A stretch of DNA of 64,000 nt from an uncultured Lachnospiraceae bacterium (GCA_934293575.1 CAKQYU010000011.1:1-64000); one strand, 5' to 3'. Numbered from the stretch's first letter, positions 24,612 through 34,572 are shown. The notes: generated from the sequence alone by a model not told the origin. Made by a program: numbers and translations.

Positions 24612-24647
24612 ATTACAATATTACATAAAATTTACAAATGTTTTACC
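24612..24647 (+). promoter_or_regulatory. Pho-box-like tandem hexamers upstream of ppk1
   Basis: ATTACA (24620), TTTACA (24631) and TTTACC (24642) recur with exactly 11-bp spacing, plus another ATTACA at 24612. Bacillus PhoP binds tandem TT(A/T/C)ACA repeats with 11-bp period. A phosphate-starvation operator would suit a polyphosphate gene. Confidence 0.5.
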
Positions 24648-24825
24648 AAGGTAAGGTGGAAGTAAAATAGAAGAAATGATAGATTCATAAAATGTTAATG
24701 AAATAAGACAGGAAAGCAGAGGTAAGATTTCATTGATAAAATTTAATTGTTGGAAATATATCCGAAGGTTGTGGATGCGGATGCGAAACAATGTAACAAA
24801 TGCGGATAATATTGAAAGGACAGGT

Positions 24826-26931
24826 ATGGAACAGATGAAAAAAGAGGGAAAGAAAAAGGACGATAAGAAAAAAGAAACCAATACGTCTTATATGATGAAC
24901 CGTGAACTTTCGTGGTTAAAGTTTAATGAAAGAGTGTTGGAAGAAGCCGGCAATCCGAGAGTGCCTTTGGCGGAACGACTGACATTTGCATCGATTTATC
25001 AATCCAATTTGGATGAATTTTACAGAGTCCGTGTCGGTACGTTGATGGATCAGATGGAATCCAGTGAAGTGATTCGGGAAAACAAAACCAATATGACAAG
25101 CAAAGAACAGGTTCTTGCAATCTTAGAGGCAACGAAGAAGCTGGATAAGAAAAAATCGGTTATCTATGAACAGTTGATGGGGGAACTGGAACCAAAGGGA
25201 ATCCGTCTGATTAATTTTAACAAATTGTCGGCGCAGGAGGGAAAGCTTTTAGAGACCTATTTTGATCATGAGATAGCACCTTACTTATCAGCCAACATCA
25301 TCAGCAAACAACAACCGTTTCCTTTTTTGAAAAATAAAGAAATCTATGCGGTTGCCCTGTTAAAAACAAAGGGTGGCAAGACCAAAACGGCAATTATCCC
25401 ATGCAGTAATATGGTATTTAAACGTCTGATTGATATTCCGACAAGAAAGGGTACATTTATGTTGTCGGAGGAATTGATTTTACATTTTCTTCCGAAGATG
25501 TTCAAAAATTATGAGGTACAGGAAAAATCACTGATTCGTGTGACCAGAAATGCGGATATTGATACGGAAACTTTATATGATGAGGACTTAGATTACAGAG
25601 AAGCAATGGAAAATCTGTTAAAACAGAGAAAACGTATGAATCCGGTACGAATGGAGCTTTCCAGAAAATTGAATAAGAAAATGATACGTGCTCTGTGTAA
25701 GGATATACATGTAGAAGAAAATCATGTCTTTTTATCTAACATTCCGCTTGATATGTCGTTTGTATTTGCAATTCAAAGCTATTTGAAGGGAACCGGTCAG
25801 GAGGAATTATTCTATCAGAGAAGATCACCGAGAATGACTTCACAGTTAGATAACCGTAAAGAACTGATGCCACAGCTCATGAAAAAGGATGTGTTGCTGT
25901 CTTATCCGTTTGAAAATATTAAGACATTTATTAATTTATTAAATGAAGCGGCAAAGGACGAGACAGTGGTGTCAATCAAGATGACATTGTACCGGCTTGC
26001 GGATAAGAGCCAGATTGTAGATGCATTGGTAGAGGCTGCGGAGAACGGAAAAGAAGTTGTTGTACTTGTAGAGCTTCGTGCAAGATTTGACGAAGAAAGC
26101 AACATTGAATATTCGAGAAAATTAGAGGAAGCAGGATGCCGTGTTATTTACGGTCTGAGCGGCTATAAGGTACACTCAAAGCTTTGCCTGATTTCCAGAA
26201 AAACAGAGGATGGCATCTCATACATAACCCAGATCGGAACCGGTAACTACAATGAAAAGACTTCGGCCTTATATACGGATTTATCGTTAATGACCGCTAA
26301 TCAGGAAATCGGAAAAGAGGCGGCAGAGGTATTTGCAGCCTTGCTAAAGGGTGAATTTGTAGAGGATACCGATTATCTTTTAGTTGCACCGAAATGCTTG
26401 CAAAATAAAGTTCTTGATATGATTGAAGAAGAAATGAATCATGTGAAAAATGGTGAAGAAGGTTATATCGGAATCAAGATAAATTCTCTTACCGACAAGG
26501 TAATCATCAATAAGTTGATTGAAGCAAGCAAAGCCGGTGTTAAGATTGAAATGGTCATAAGAGGAATCTGCTGTCTGATTCCGGGTGTAAAGGGATATAC
26601 CGAGAATATAAAGGTAGTCAGCATTGTTGGTCGTTTTTTGGAACATTCCCGTATCTATTGGTTTGGAACAAAGGGTCGGGAAAAAGTATATATTGCATCC
26701 GCTGATTTTATGACAAGAAATACAATCCGTCGTGTGGAGGTGGCAGCACCTGTATTGGATGAAGGATTAAAACAATACTTGGAATGGATGTTTGAAACGA
26801 TGTTGAAGGACGATGAAAAAGGAAAACTGCTGACCGAAAAGGGTACTTACATCGAGCAGAATATCAATGAAGAAAAGCTGAATTCACAGGAAGTCTTATA
26901 TGAATTAGCATATAAGAACGCTGAGAAGTAA
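24826..26931 (+). CDS. ppk1: polyphosphate kinase 1
   Basis: A 701-residue PPK1, which reversibly transfers the gamma phosphate of ATP to inorganic polyphosphate. After a charged Lys-rich lead (residues 5-22) comes NRELSWLKFNERVLEEA, the family N-terminus. The autophosphorylated His lies in GYKVHSKLCLISRK and the second phospholipase D-like half has EHSRIYWFG. ATG 24826 follows AAAGGA and is preferred over an upstream TTG at 24733. The leader carries Pho-box-like repeats. Confidence 0.93.
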   Translation: MEQMKKEGKKKDDKKKETNTSYMMNRELSWLKFNERVLEEAGNPRVPLAERLTFASIYQSNLDEFYRVRVGTLMDQMESSEVIRENKTNMTSKEQVLAILEATKKLDKKKSVIYEQLMGELEPKGIRLINFNKLSAQEGKLLETYFDHEIAPYLSANIISKQQPFPFLKNKEIYAVALLKTKGGKTKTAIIPCSNMVFKRLIDIPTRKGTFMLSEELILHFLPKMFKNYEVQEKSLIRVTRNADIDTETLYDEDLDYREAMENLLKQRKRMNPVRMELSRKLNKKMIRALCKDIHVEENHVFLSNIPLDMSFVFAIQSYLKGTGQEELFYQRRSPRMTSQLDNRKELMPQLMKKDVLLSYPFENIKTFINLLNEAAKDETVVSIKMTLYRLADKSQIVDALVEAAENGKEVVVLVELRARFDEESNIEYSRKLEEAGCRVIYGLSGYKVHSKLCLISRKTEDGISYITQIGTGNYNEKTSALYTDLSLMTANQEIGKEAAEVFAALLKGEFVEDTDYLLVAPKCLQNKVLDMIEEEMNHVKNGEEGYIGIKINSLTDKVIINKLIEASKAGVKIEMVIRGICCLIPGVKGYTENIKVVSIVGRFLEHSRIYWFGTKGREKVYIASADFMTRNTIRRVEVAAPVLDEGLKQYLEWMFETMLKDDEKGKLLTEKGTYIEQNINEEKLNSQEVLYELAYKNAEK

Positions 26932-26974
26932 TCTTGAAGACTATAACAGTTGCCGGATAGGAGGGAGGCCTGAT

Positions 26975-27463
26975 ATGGATAGAAATACAATGGAATTGAT
27001 TTGTATCATTGGAATGGGTGTTTTTCTTTTGCTATGGGTAATCGGATGTGTGATTTGGCTGCTTGCGGATATAGAGAAATCCTATCGGGATACTCCGTTT
27101 TTATATCATGTTTCCTGTAGCCGATGTCAATTGGAATTTGATGCAAAAGGGAATGACTTAAGAGGTATTTTTTACAAACAGAAATCTACAACAAAGACAA
27201 AGAGAACACATGGAGCTTTTGTTAATGTACCTAAATATCAATATTATGCAAGAAAAATTTATTGCCCGAACTGTCAGAAAGTACGTTGGTGCCGGATTGG
27301 TAATATAGAGGATGCCAGAGCCAATAACATAGGAAACTCTATGAAATTGGTTATAAAAATGTTCATAAGAATGGTTGTGGGCGGTATAATTATCCTGTTG
27401 TTATTTCAGATTCCATGGGGTATTTTCCATCTTACTCTTTCTATTTTATTTCATTTATGGTAG
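26975..27463 (+). CDS. membrane zinc-ribbon protein of unknown function
   Basis: A 162-residue protein: membrane span at about 7-29, a central domain with two Cys pairs (CSRCQLEF near 46 and CPNCQK near 93) that should form a zinc ribbon, then a second membrane span at about 125-150. The topology puts the ribbon between two spans. It starts 43 bases after ppk1 and could be co-transcribed. Not related in sequence to the zinc-ribbon MerR at 3291. Confidence 0.75.
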   Translation: MDRNTMELICIIGMGVFLLLWVIGCVIWLLADIEKSYRDTPFLYHVSCSRCQLEFDAKGNDLRGIFYKQKSTTKTKRTHGAFVNVPKYQYYARKIYCPNCQKVRWCRIGNIEDARANNIGNSMKLVIKMFIRMVVGGIIILLLFQIPWGIFHLTLSILFHLW

Positions 27464-27513
27464 GATATGGAAGTTGAGTAAAATTGAGGAAAGACAGAAA
27501 CAGGAGGAAAATT

Positions 27514-28938
27514 ATGTGGGAAAGTTTTAACAAGCTGTTGGGAATGATTGACGATTTTGTTTGGGGACCGCCCCTTATGGTATTGATTCTTGCCGGGGGA
27601 CTGCTACTTACAATTCGTCTGGGACTTTTACAATTCCGTAAGCTTCCCTTGGCTTTAAGGTGGATGGTTAAGAATGAAGAAGGCGGCGAAGGAGAAGTAA
27701 CCTCTTTTGGTGCCTTGTGTACGGCATTATCGGCTACAATCGGAACCGGTAATATTGTCGGAGTTGCAACTGCGATTGGTGCAGGTGGTCCCGGTGCTTT
27801 GTTCTGGATGGAGGTTGCAGCCTTACTTGGAATGGCAACAAAGTATGCAGAAGGCTTACTTGCTGTTAAATACAGAGTGGTAGATTCTGAAAATCATGCT
27901 TTAGGCGGACCTTTTTATTACATCGAAAAAGGAATGGGTGAAAAATGGAAATGGCTTGCTAAATTATTTGCCTTTTTCGGAATCTGTGTTGGTTTAATGG
28001 GAATCGGAACATTTTCCCAGGTAAATGGTATTTCATCTGCGGTTAAGGGATTCTTTGACCCGAATGGAAGCTGGACGGTAACAATTCCGCATGTTGGTGA
28101 ATATTCATGGACAGTTGTAATTGCTTCCCTGATATTAAGCGTATGTGTTGCTTTGGTATTGATTGGTGGTATTCAGAGAATTGCTAAGGTATCACAGATT
28201 ATCGTACCGTTTATGGCAATTATCTATGTAGTAATCTGTGTTGCACTTTTGATTTTTAACTTCAGAGAAATTCCGGATGCAGTTGTAGTGATTGTAAAGG
28301 GTGCATTTAATCCGAAGGCTGTTACCGGTGGTATTGTTGGAACGATGATTGTGGCAATGCAAAAGGGTGTTGCAAGAGGTATCTTCTCAAATGAAGCAGG
28401 TCTTGGTTCGGCTCCGATTGCGGCAGCAGCAGCAAAGACAAAAGAACCGGTAAGACAGGGCCTTGTATCTATGACAGGAACATTTATTGATACGGTTGTA
28501 ATCTGTACCATGACAGGTTTATCAATTGTATTAACCGGTGCATGGCAGCAGGAAGGCTTAGAGGGTGTTCAGGTTACAACCTATGCATTCCAGCAGGGAT
28601 TACCGATTTCCGGTCATGTGGCAGCATTTTTATTGATGCTTTGTCTGGTATTCTTTGCGTTTACAACCATTCTCGGATGGGATTATTATTCAGAGCGTTG
28701 TCTGGAATATTTATCAAAGGGCAGTAAGAAAACCATTCTTACTTATCGTTGGTTATACATATTGGCAGTATTTATCGGACCGTATATGACAGTAAGTGCT
28801 GTATGGACAATTGCGGATATCTTTAACGGATTGATGGCAATTCCGAATATGATAGCAATTTTTGCTTTGAACGGTGTTGTAGTAAAGGAAACAAGGGATT
28901 TCTTTACACGTCATAAAAATGGAGAAATTCAGGATTAA
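27514..28938 (+). CDS. sodium:alanine/glycine symporter (AGCS family)
   Basis: A 474-residue transporter with about eleven spans. Family stretches include GALCTALSATIGTGNIVGVA (about 65-84), GGPGALFWME and GIFSNEAGLGSAP near 290. AGCS proteins couple Na+ or H+ to alanine or glycine uptake (AlsT/GlnT in Bacillus). ATG 27514 lies after AGGAGGA; the frame opens 10 codons earlier without a site. A terminator follows. Confidence 0.92.
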   Translation: MWESFNKLLGMIDDFVWGPPLMVLILAGGLLLTIRLGLLQFRKLPLALRWMVKNEEGGEGEVTSFGALCTALSATIGTGNIVGVATAIGAGGPGALFWMEVAALLGMATKYAEGLLAVKYRVVDSENHALGGPFYYIEKGMGEKWKWLAKLFAFFGICVGLMGIGTFSQVNGISSAVKGFFDPNGSWTVTIPHVGEYSWTVVIASLILSVCVALVLIGGIQRIAKVSQIIVPFMAIIYVVICVALLIFNFREIPDAVVVIVKGAFNPKAVTGGIVGTMIVAMQKGVARGIFSNEAGLGSAPIAAAAAKTKEPVRQGLVSMTGTFIDTVVICTMTGLSIVLTGAWQQEGLEGVQVTTYAFQQGLPISGHVAAFLLMLCLVFFAFTTILGWDYYSERCLEYLSKGSKKTILTYRWLYILAVFIGPYMTVSAVWTIADIFNGLMAIPNMIAIFALNGVVVKETRDFFTRHKNGEIQD

Positions 28939-28972
28939 TATAAGATTTCGGGGAAATTTATAAACATATATG

Positions 28973-29012
28973 AGAGGGACTTCATTGCAGACAGGGTGAA
29001 GTCTCTTTTTTT
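28973..29012 (+). terminator. rho-independent terminator
   Basis: GGGACTTCA pairs with TGAAGTCTCT across a 12-base loop, followed by seven T. Confidence 0.85.
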
Positions 29013-29031
29013 AGCAAAGGATGTGGATGGA

Positions 29032-29808
29032 ATGAAACTTTTAATTACAATATTGGTAACCTTTTTTGCGGGAATGGGAGCAGGTCTTGGTACCGGATTT
29101 GCGGGAATGAGTGCCGCCGCGGTTATCAGTCCGATGCTGATTACATTTTTGGGAATGGAGCCATATATGGCGGTGGGAATTGCCTTATCATCGGATGTAT
29201 TGGCAAGTGCGGTTTCCGCTTATACCTATGGGAAAAATAAAAATCTGGATATCAAAAACGGAATTATCATGATGATCAGTGTCTTATTGTTTACGGTAGT
29301 GGGCAGCTATATTTCAAGTATGGTTCCATCAACTACCATGGGCAATTTTTCGGTATTTATGACCTTTTTACTGGGTATTAAATTTATTTTAAAACCGGTT
29401 ATGACAACCAAGGAGGCAATGGAGCAGGTATCTGCGAAAAAACGTATGCTACAGTCGATTTTATGTGGTGTTATTATTGGATTTATCTGTGGATTTGTTG
29501 GTGCCGGCGGTGGCATGATGATGCTTTTGATTTTGACATCTGTGTTGGGATATGAATTAAAAACAGCCGTTGGAACGAGTGTATTTATTATGACATTTAC
29601 CGCATTAACCGGAGCGGTTTCTCATTTTACAATCGGGGGAATGCCGGATGTGTCGATATTACTTTTGTGTGTTGTATTTACATTATTATGGGCGAGAATT
29701 GCTGCCGTCTTTGCAAATCGTGCAACCCCGAAAACATTAAACCGTGTTACGGGTGTGATTCTTGTGATTTTAGGTCTGGTAATTATGGTATTTTCAAAGC
29801 TTTCATAA
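29032..29808 (+). CDS. TSUP family (TauE/SafE/YfcA) membrane transporter
   Basis: A 258-residue membrane protein with about eight spans in two repeats. The repeat motifs GMGAGLGTGFAGMSAAA near the N-terminus and FICGFVGAGGGMMM (about 157-170) are typical of the TauE/SafE sulfonate or sulfite exporter superfamily. ATG 29032 is placed after AAAGGA; a GTG three codons upstream is possible. Substrate unknown. Confidence 0.88.
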   Translation: MKLLITILVTFFAGMGAGLGTGFAGMSAAAVISPMLITFLGMEPYMAVGIALSSDVLASAVSAYTYGKNKNLDIKNGIIMMISVLLFTVVGSYISSMVPSTTMGNFSVFMTFLLGIKFILKPVMTTKEAMEQVSAKKRMLQSILCGVIIGFICGFVGAGGGMMMLLILTSVLGYELKTAVGTSVFIMTFTALTGAVSHFTIGGMPDVSILLLCVVFTLLWARIAAVFANRATPKTLNRVTGVILVILGLVIMVFSKLS

Positions 29809-29896
29809 AACAGAAGCCTTAGAAGGACAACCGACGTGAAAATTCTGCATACTGTTTGTTTGAGATGGCTATCCGTTAAGATAAGGGAAAGAATAG

Positions 29897-30028
29897 TTGA
29901 TACAGGGAGATGAGAATCTGATTGCAAGAGGCAGACCTTGTGATGTGATTGCAATTTCCGTATATGTAATCGGTATGGTGATTCTTTTACAGTTTGCAGG
30001 AGATAAAAAGCAAATGAAAGAAGGATGA
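29897..30028 (+). CDS. possible 43-residue membrane peptide or gene remnant
   Basis: A TTG-started frame with one hydrophobic stretch (DVIAISVYVIGMVILLQFAG) and a charged tail. It ends with TGA overlapping the ATGA just before the EamA gene. It could be a leader peptide, a remnant or chance. The rest of 29809-30033 shows nothing I can assign. Confidence 0.25.
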   Translation: MIQGDENLIARGRPCDVIAISVYVIGMVILLQFAGDKKQMKEG

Positions 30029-30033
30029 ATGAC

Positions 30034-30897
30034 ATGTGGCTTATATTTGCCTTTTGCTCGGCATTATTCGCCGGACTTACAGCAATTTTGGCAAAATGCG
30101 GAATCAAAAATACGGATTCCAATGTGGCAACTGCATTAAGAACCAATGTGGTATTGATTTTTTCATGGATTATGGTTTTTCTTGTGGGGGCTCAGAATGA
30201 GATTGGGACACTTGGCGGAAAGACGATATTGTTTCTTGTGTTATCCGGATGTTCTACCGGAGCATCCTGGTTATGTTATTTCAGGGCATTGCAGATTGGG
30301 GATGTGAATAAGGTTACCCCGATTGATAAGTCAAGTACCATTTTTACCATGTTATTGGCATTTATCTTATTAAAGGAATCCCTTACCGGGTTAAAGGTCG
30401 TTTCTATGGTCTGTATTGGAATCGGAACATATCTGATGATACAGAAAAAGGAAACAGAAGAACCACAGACAGAAAAAAAGGGAGCCTGGATGATTTACGC
30501 ATTCGGCTCTGCTGTATTTGCCAGTCTGACATCGATTCTTGGGAAAATCGGAATGCAGGATGTGAATTCCAATTTAGGAACGGCAATCCGTACAATTGTA
30601 GTTCTGATTATGGCATGGATTGTAGTGTTCGTGACAGGAAAACAGAAGACGGTTCGGGAGATTGATAAAAAAAGCTGGATTTTTTTGATTTTATCCGGAT
30701 TTGCAACCGGAGCATCCTGGCTTTGTTATTACCGGGCATTACAAGACGGTCCGGCAAGTGTGGTTGTTCCGATTGACAAATTGAGTATTTTGGTAACCAT
30801 TGCATTTTCTTATCTTGTATTTCATGAAAAATTATCTGCCAAATCAGGCACCGGATTGGTGCTTATTGTGGCGGGAACATTTTTACTGTTATTCTAG
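30034..30897 (+). CDS. EamA/DMT-family transporter
   Basis: A 287-residue, ten-span drug/metabolite transporter with clear internal duplication: the first repeat starts MWLIFAFCSALFAGLTAILA, the second WMIYAFGSAVFASLTSIL near residue 154. Both contain GASWLCYFRAL or GASWLCYYRAL and end with a PIDK turn. Substrate unknown. ATG 30034 fits the site AAGAAGGA; ATG 30025 is an alternative three codons upstream. Confidence 0.85.
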   Translation: MWLIFAFCSALFAGLTAILAKCGIKNTDSNVATALRTNVVLIFSWIMVFLVGAQNEIGTLGGKTILFLVLSGCSTGASWLCYFRALQIGDVNKVTPIDKSSTIFTMLLAFILLKESLTGLKVVSMVCIGIGTYLMIQKKETEEPQTEKKGAWMIYAFGSAVFASLTSILGKIGMQDVNSNLGTAIRTIVVLIMAWIVVFVTGKQKTVREIDKKSWIFLILSGFATGASWLCYYRALQDGPASVVVPIDKLSILVTIAFSYLVFHEKLSAKSGTGLVLIVAGTFLLLF

Positions 30898-30962
30898 GGT
30901 TACTCTACATAATCACCAACAAAGAAAATATATCATGAAAATCCACTAGTAAATCAGCCTGT

Positions 30963-30992
30963 TTGAACATTTCTATACATTGTTGGTATAAT
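30963..30992 (+). promoter_or_regulatory. promoter of the J-domain/TPR gene
   Basis: TTGAAC (30963-30968), 18 bases, TATAAT (30987-30992), about 230 bases before the J-protein start. Confidence 0.6.
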
Positions 30993-31080
30993 ACTTATCC
31001 GGACGCTTTCTTTCAATTCCTATAATTTGTTTATCTATTTTATCAGCCAATATGTTACGCTGGAAAAAAGAATTAGGTTG

Positions 31081-31257
31081 ATGAAGGAATATGAAAATGA
31101 TATATTTAAAATTAATATTTCATTGAAGAATGTGGCAAAGAAACTGGCAGAGAAACCGGATTTGTCGTCAGATGGGATAGCATTTGGACAAGACGAAATC
31201 GGTAAGAGGAGAAGCTTATATGAATATATGGGAGATTTTAGGGATTTCGCCGACTAA
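31081..31257 (+). CDS. possible small protein overlapping the J-domain gene
   Basis: A 58-codon frame from ATG 31081, Lys/Glu/Asp-rich without a membrane segment, that overlaps the J-domain gene by 38 bases in another frame. The ribosome binding site is poor. It may be a real upstream gene, a leader, or chance; no family is recognised. The 30898-31219 gap otherwise holds only the promoter. Confidence 0.3.
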   Translation: MKEYENDIFKINISLKNVAKKLAEKPDLSSDGIAFGQDEIGKRRSLYEYMGDFRDFAD

Positions 31258-34200
31258 GGATGAGGAAATAATTAAAAATGCATACCGGCAATTGTTAAGA
31301 CAGACCAATCCGGAAGATGATGCGGAAGGATTTAAGCAGTTAAGAACGGCTTATGAACAGGCACTTGAATTTTGCCAGCGGGAAGATGAGGAAGCATCAG
31401 AGAAGGTAGAAGAAAGCAGGCTGACAAAAGAAATCGATGCATTGTATCAAAATTACGAAAAAAGAATGGATGTCAATGAGTGGAAGTGGTTGTTTTCTCA
31501 GGAAGACTTTATGTATTTAGACGAAGAAGACGGCGCTTTAAATGAGTTGCTGGTTTATCTGATGTCGCATTTTCATCTTCCGGAGGATGTTTTTGCTTAT
31601 ATAGATGAACGTTTTGGACTTCGTCAGCGAAAGAGCGAATTAAGCAGATATTTTCCTGTGAATTTTCTGGATTATATTTTAACCTATAATAAATACAGAG
31701 GTAAGGCATGGGATGCGTATTCCTTGTTTGAAGGAGATACTTCCTGTGTGGATACCTATATGGAAAAATGGGCGCAGATAAGAAACGTATATAATGAAGA
31801 TAAATTTGAAGAAACGTTAAATCTTATAACGGAATTAAAGGATATGCCCGCATATCATCCGTTTCCGTATGCGTTAGAGATCTGTGCAAAGCTTCAGTTA
31901 TTGGAACAACACGAAGAAAATGACGGTAACGAAAAAGGAGAACGCAAAAAGGAAATCCTTGACGAAATGCAGCAGTTAAGAGAAAAATATCCGGATTCTG
32001 TATTGTTATATGAATACGAAGCGAAGGCAGATGGGATTATCAAAGAATACAAAAAGGCGGAACGGATATATGAAGATATCTTAGGGCAATATCCGGAATA
32101 TATTTCGGCACAGATTGAGTTGGCGGATATCCATTTTCTGCTGGGGGATTATGAAGCTGCGGGAAAAGAATATCGCAGGCTGATGTATGAACCACAGGTA
32201 ATGGAGCGTGCCTACCGTGGAATGGTAGAAGCTGAACACAAACTGATTGAGATAAGAACAAAAGAACTATCGGAAAAACCGCAGTCGGATAAGATAAAAT
32301 ATTTACTGGCAGATTCTTATTATATGGTAAGCCGGGACGAGGAAGCACTTTCCATGCTGTTATCCTTTACACCGGCACCGGAGAAAAGCATTTCCTATTA
32401 TGATCTGCTTGGAAGAATTTATTTTACCCTTGGCAAAGCCGAAGATGCCTGCATGAGTTTATCCAAATGCAAACAATTGCTGGAAACGTTCTTTGAAAAA
32501 GAAATGGAAAGTGAAGAGACGGATAAGTGGAAAAAACGGTATCCGCGAATTTGTATCCTGATTGCAAAATGTATGATAAAGATGCGGGATTACAATGGGG
32601 TAGAACAGTTTATGGAAGAATCCGTTCCGAAGGATTTGTCAGATGATTTAAAGGCGGAAGCAAATCATATAAAGGCGGCTCTTTTATACGAAAAGGAACA
32701 GTATGTAGAATGTATTGTTGTATGTGAAGAGGCGCTAAAGCATCCGATGGGTAACCAGGAGGCATGTACATTTCATCTGTATATGGCAAAGTCCTGCCAG
32801 AAGATGGATTATTTGCAGGATGCACTCAATGCCTGCCAGCGTGCCAAAAATGAGGACCGGTATGCAATGGATGCCTATGTGGTAGCAATTGAGGTGTTTT
32901 TGGAGGTTTCGCAATATGAGGATGCATTGCAGGAGATTGAAGATTATCGTCAGATAGATCCGGGTAGTGACAGCATGAAGTACTATGAGGCGGTTTGTCT
33001 TTTCCACCAGAAGGAATGGAAACAGGCGGTTTCCGTTCTCGAAGAACTGATTCAAAACTACAAAAAAGAGACTTCGGATTTCAGTGATATCGGTAAGGCA
33101 ATGATTTTACTTGCAGACTGTTATGAGGAAACCGGAAGGCTTGAGGATATGCTTGCCACATACCAAAAGGTAGAAAAAATGTTCCCGGATCGTGAAAATA
33201 TCCATGGATTATTGGCATATGCTTATCGGGAAATGGAAGATTATCCGACAGCTATTGAAGAATATACCAGACAGATTGAACGGATGCCACATGCATTTTA
33301 TTATTCCAACAGAGGTGGCACATATCATACCATAGCAGATTATGAGCATGCATTGGAGGATTACCAAAAAGCACTAACCTTAGACCCTGACCGGGTATTT
33401 TGCCATATGCAGATGGGTAAAGTTTATCAGCTGACCGGTCAGTATGAGGCGGCAATTTCCAAATTTAATGACACGATACAACTGCTTGATGAGAGTGAAA
33501 CGGAGCAGAAATTAGAAGCATTACGGTGGCAGAGCAGAAGTTATATCTGTATGGGGCAATATGATAAGGGAATTGCTATTTTAGAAAAGTTACTTAAGGA
33601 TTACGGAGATGAAGCAGATTATAGTCTCCGGTATGAACTGGCATTGGCATATGGAAGAAGTAACCGGAGTGACGCAGCATATCAGGTATTGAAAGACTAT
33701 TTGGATCATGGAACCGATGAGGATGAAAAATATTCCTATGCCGGTCTGATGTTGGAATTGATGGGTGAGGAAGGCGAATTGGACAAAGCAGGATATGCAT
33801 TTGAATTTGCAAGAGCAATCCATGAGGATGACTGCCATTTGTACGAGAAATATGCCCGGATTCTTGTTTATAATGGGGAATACGAAGAAGCAAAGCGTCA
33901 ATATCTGAAAGCGGTAGCCGATGATGAGGAAAATAAGCGCGGCTGGTGTTCTTCTTTGGTGGAAGCCTGTTTTTTGGCAGACGGAGAAATTCTTCCGGAA
34001 TATGAAATATATGTAACCCGTTCCATGATTCCCGAGGAGAAGATGCTGACACCAAGAGAATATATCCGGATGGGACGGCTTTATCGGGTACTTGGGGAAT
34101 ATGACAAAGCACTGGAATGTCTGAAAAAATCCGTTTCCATGAATCTTTGCATAGGCTGCGGATATGCAGGCTGTGAAGAGGGACATTATGAGCTTGGTTT

Positions 34201-34324
34201 ACTGTATGAGGCAATGAATGATACAGATTCCGCCATAGCTGCCTATCGGGAGGCTTTGAAGGCGCATGGACATATCGGTGTATATCAAAGACGTCTGGAT
34301 GCACTGACAAAAAATAGAAGTTGA
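31220..34324 (+). CDS. large TPR protein with N-terminal J-like domain lacking HPD
   Basis: A 1034-residue cytoplasmic protein. Residues 1-50 are J-domain-like (WEILGISPTKDEEIIKNAYR) but the HPD tripeptide that stimulates Hsp70 is replaced by N30-P31-E32. The rest is helical, with tetratricopeptide repeats from about residue 250 onward, for example HAFYYSNRGGTYHTIADYEH and HYELGLLYEAMNDTDSAIAA near the C-terminus. A scaffold role is likely; partners unknown. ATG 31220 follows AGAGGAG. The -35 of the rib operon promoter overlaps its stop codon. Confidence 0.8.
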   Translation: MNIWEILGISPTKDEEIIKNAYRQLLRQTNPEDDAEGFKQLRTAYEQALEFCQREDEEASEKVEESRLTKEIDALYQNYEKRMDVNEWKWLFSQEDFMYLDEEDGALNELLVYLMSHFHLPEDVFAYIDERFGLRQRKSELSRYFPVNFLDYILTYNKYRGKAWDAYSLFEGDTSCVDTYMEKWAQIRNVYNEDKFEETLNLITELKDMPAYHPFPYALEICAKLQLLEQHEENDGNEKGERKKEILDEMQQLREKYPDSVLLYEYEAKADGIIKEYKKAERIYEDILGQYPEYISAQIELADIHFLLGDYEAAGKEYRRLMYEPQVMERAYRGMVEAEHKLIEIRTKELSEKPQSDKIKYLLADSYYMVSRDEEALSMLLSFTPAPEKSISYYDLLGRIYFTLGKAEDACMSLSKCKQLLETFFEKEMESEETDKWKKRYPRICILIAKCMIKMRDYNGVEQFMEESVPKDLSDDLKAEANHIKAALLYEKEQYVECIVVCEEALKHPMGNQEACTFHLYMAKSCQKMDYLQDALNACQRAKNEDRYAMDAYVVAIEVFLEVSQYEDALQEIEDYRQIDPGSDSMKYYEAVCLFHQKEWKQAVSVLEELIQNYKKETSDFSDIGKAMILLADCYEETGRLEDMLATYQKVEKMFPDRENIHGLLAYAYREMEDYPTAIEEYTRQIERMPHAFYYSNRGGTYHTIADYEHALEDYQKALTLDPDRVFCHMQMGKVYQLTGQYEAAISKFNDTIQLLDESETEQKLEALRWQSRSYICMGQYDKGIAILEKLLKDYGDEADYSLRYELALAYGRSNRSDAAYQVLKDYLDHGTDEDEKYSYAGLMLELMGEEGELDKAGYAFEFARAIHEDDCHLYEKYARILVYNGEYEEAKRQYLKAVADDEENKRGWCSSLVEACFLADGEILPEYEIYVTRSMIPEEKMLTPREYIRMGRLYRVLGEYDKALECLKKSVSMNLCIGCGYAGCEEGHYELGLLYEAMNDTDSAIAAYREALKAHGHIGVYQRRLDALTKNRS

Positions 34325-34349
34325 CACACTATATACATGGTGCTACAAT
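34321..34349 (+). promoter_or_regulatory. promoter of the riboflavin operon
   Basis: TTGACA (34321-34326), 17 bases, TACAAT (34344-34349). The -35 shares bases with the stop codon of the TPR gene. Confidence 0.85.
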
Positions 34350-34365
34350 GACAACCGAATAAAGG

Positions 34366-34490
34366 AATGCTTCAGGGCGGAGTGAAATTCTCCACCGGCG
34401 GTATTTGAATTGATATTCATAAGCCCGCGAGCCGTAAGGCATGAACCAGTGAGATTCTGGTGCCGACAGTATAGTCTGGATGGAAGAAGA
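34366..34490 (+). ncRNA. FMN riboswitch (RFN element)
   Basis: The conserved RFN blocks are all present in order: CTTCAGGGCGGAGTGAAATT, CTCCACCGGCGGTA, AGCCCGCGAGCC, GATTCTGGTGCCGACAGTA and GTCTGGATGGAAGAAG. It binds FMN and is followed by a terminator, so FMN excess should shut off ribD-ribE-ribBA. Confidence 0.97.
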
Positions 34491-34537
34491 CAGAACTGGT
34501 TTATCCGGTGTATAGGAATAACAGGTATTGCAATAAT

Positions 34538-34572
34538 AAGCCTTGAGGTAAGAATACTTCAGGGCTTTTTTT
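34538..34572 (+). terminator. riboswitch-controlled terminator
   Basis: AAGCCTTGAGGTA and TACTTCAGGGCTT pair at 11 of 13 positions around AGAA, then seven T. It lies between the riboswitch and ribD. Confidence 0.9.
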
